From Tetrahymena elliotti 4EA (lineage: Eukaryota; Ciliophora; Oligohymenophorea; Hymenostomatida; Tetrahymenidae), in NCBI GenBank assembly GCA_000231825.2, contig JH720350.1, positions 366,760 to 430,759 of the forward strand: a DNA stretch of 64,000 nucleotides. Reading direction: 5' to 3'. Positions 63,634 through 64,000 of this stretch are shown here, piece after piece (the first letter of the stretch is position 1; each line of letters begins with the position of its first letter). Under the pieces are notes generated by a model that saw only the letters and a list, made by a program, of their open reading frames with translations, had not been told where the DNA came from and made no database searches. A program made the position numbers and the translations under genes.

Positions 63634-64000
63634 ATGAACAAAATCCTTATTATTGCTTTGGTTAGTGCTTTGGCTTTTTCAGCTATCGGATTTATTTCCT
63701 TCAAAGACTCTTCTCTTAGTATTAGAGGTTAACAAGATGCCCTTTCACTCTTCAAATAATTTAAACAAAAATTCCACAAAAAGTATGCTGATCCTGACTT
63801 TGAATCTTACAGATTTGGTGTTTTCTCATAAAACCTAGAAATAATCAAAACTGATTCTACTTTTGGTATTACCTAATTTATGGATATAACTCCTGCAGAA
63901 TTCTCTTAATAATACCTTACATTGAAGGTTAATAATAGAAATGAAGAAACTATTGGAGATTTTTATTAGGCTGATTTAAATACTTAAATCAAAGACATTG
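63634..64000 (+). CDS. Papain-family protease paralogue, 5' part (runs off window)
   Basis: ATG at 63634-63636; the frame is open to the window end (122 codons). Signal peptide MNKILIIALVSALAFSAI, then an I29 prodomain with [40 protein letters not shown] and MDITPAEFSQ. Compared with the intact gene at 57900 it shares the same layout, and it continues past the position where the copy at 60018 stops (GGA here). The catalytic domain, if present, lies beyond 64000. Codon use is less biased than in the 57900 gene, suggesting lower expression. Confidence 0.9.

Noticed and set aside
1..64000. The many 60-130 codon ORFs found with the standard code on both strands
   Set aside because: Most are antisense or out-of-frame shadows of long ciliate-code genes, or chance frames inside introns (for example 39347-39748 plus lies opposite K+ channel exons/introns, and 58188-58731 frames overlap the protease).

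Overview
The window looks like a nuclear chromosome segment of a ciliate very close to Tetrahymena, probably macronuclear-type sequence. It is roughly 80% A+T. Introns are short GT...AG. The long reading frames close only if TAA and TAG are read as glutamine and TGA is the only stop. Conserved catalytic positions show this directly: the invariant Gln of the kinesin P-loop is TAG (12835-12837) and the oxyanion-hole Gln of the papain-type protease is TAA (58287-58289). Standard-code ORF calling therefore shatters nearly every gene here. All gene models below were read by hand with the ciliate code, and exon arithmetic was checked where stated.

Layout. 1-9.8 kb: two long single-exon minus-strand genes, one unrecognised (1164-3923) and one multi-pass membrane protein (6735-9797). 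10.7-13.7 kb: a plus-strand C-terminal-motor kinesin (kinesin-14 type). 14.6-17.3 kb: a secreted or type I membrane protein with lectin-like and cysteine-rich repeats (minus). A 106-base N gap follows at 17985-18090. 18.3-20.1 kb: an unrecognised Gln/Ser-rich protein (minus). 21.4-25.7 kb: a divergent cyclic-nucleotide-channel-like protein with a non-canonical pore (plus). 26.8-31.75 kb: CFAP57, an axonemal inner-dynein-arm-associated WD40/coiled-coil protein (plus). 34.5-35.5 kb: ribosomal protein eL29 with an 879-base intron (minus). 36.6-41.4 kb: a canonical K+-selective CNBD channel (minus). 43.0-48.9 kb: a cytosolic carboxypeptidase (M14, tubulin-tail processing family; minus). 50.4-53.8 kb: a small ankyrin-like protein and a Cys-rich axonemal-looking protein (minus). 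57.9-64 kb: a locally duplicated papain-family protease cluster with one intact gene, a 3'-end duplicate, a truncated propeptide-only copy and a further copy running off the window end.

Functional theme: several neighbours are ciliary or microtubule genes (kinesin-14, CFAP57, cytosolic carboxypeptidase, possible SAXO-like protein), mixed with membrane channels. I see no operon logic, CRISPR array, tRNA or rRNA. The most interesting observations are: (i) two otherwise different CNBD channels both carry a CCHC zinc knuckle just after the CNBD; (ii) one of them lacks the GYG filter; (iii) two conserved genes each need removal of one base from a T-run to stay in frame; (iv) a propeptide-only protease paralogue; (v) a duplicated short ORF upstream of the protease copies whose differences look protein-like.
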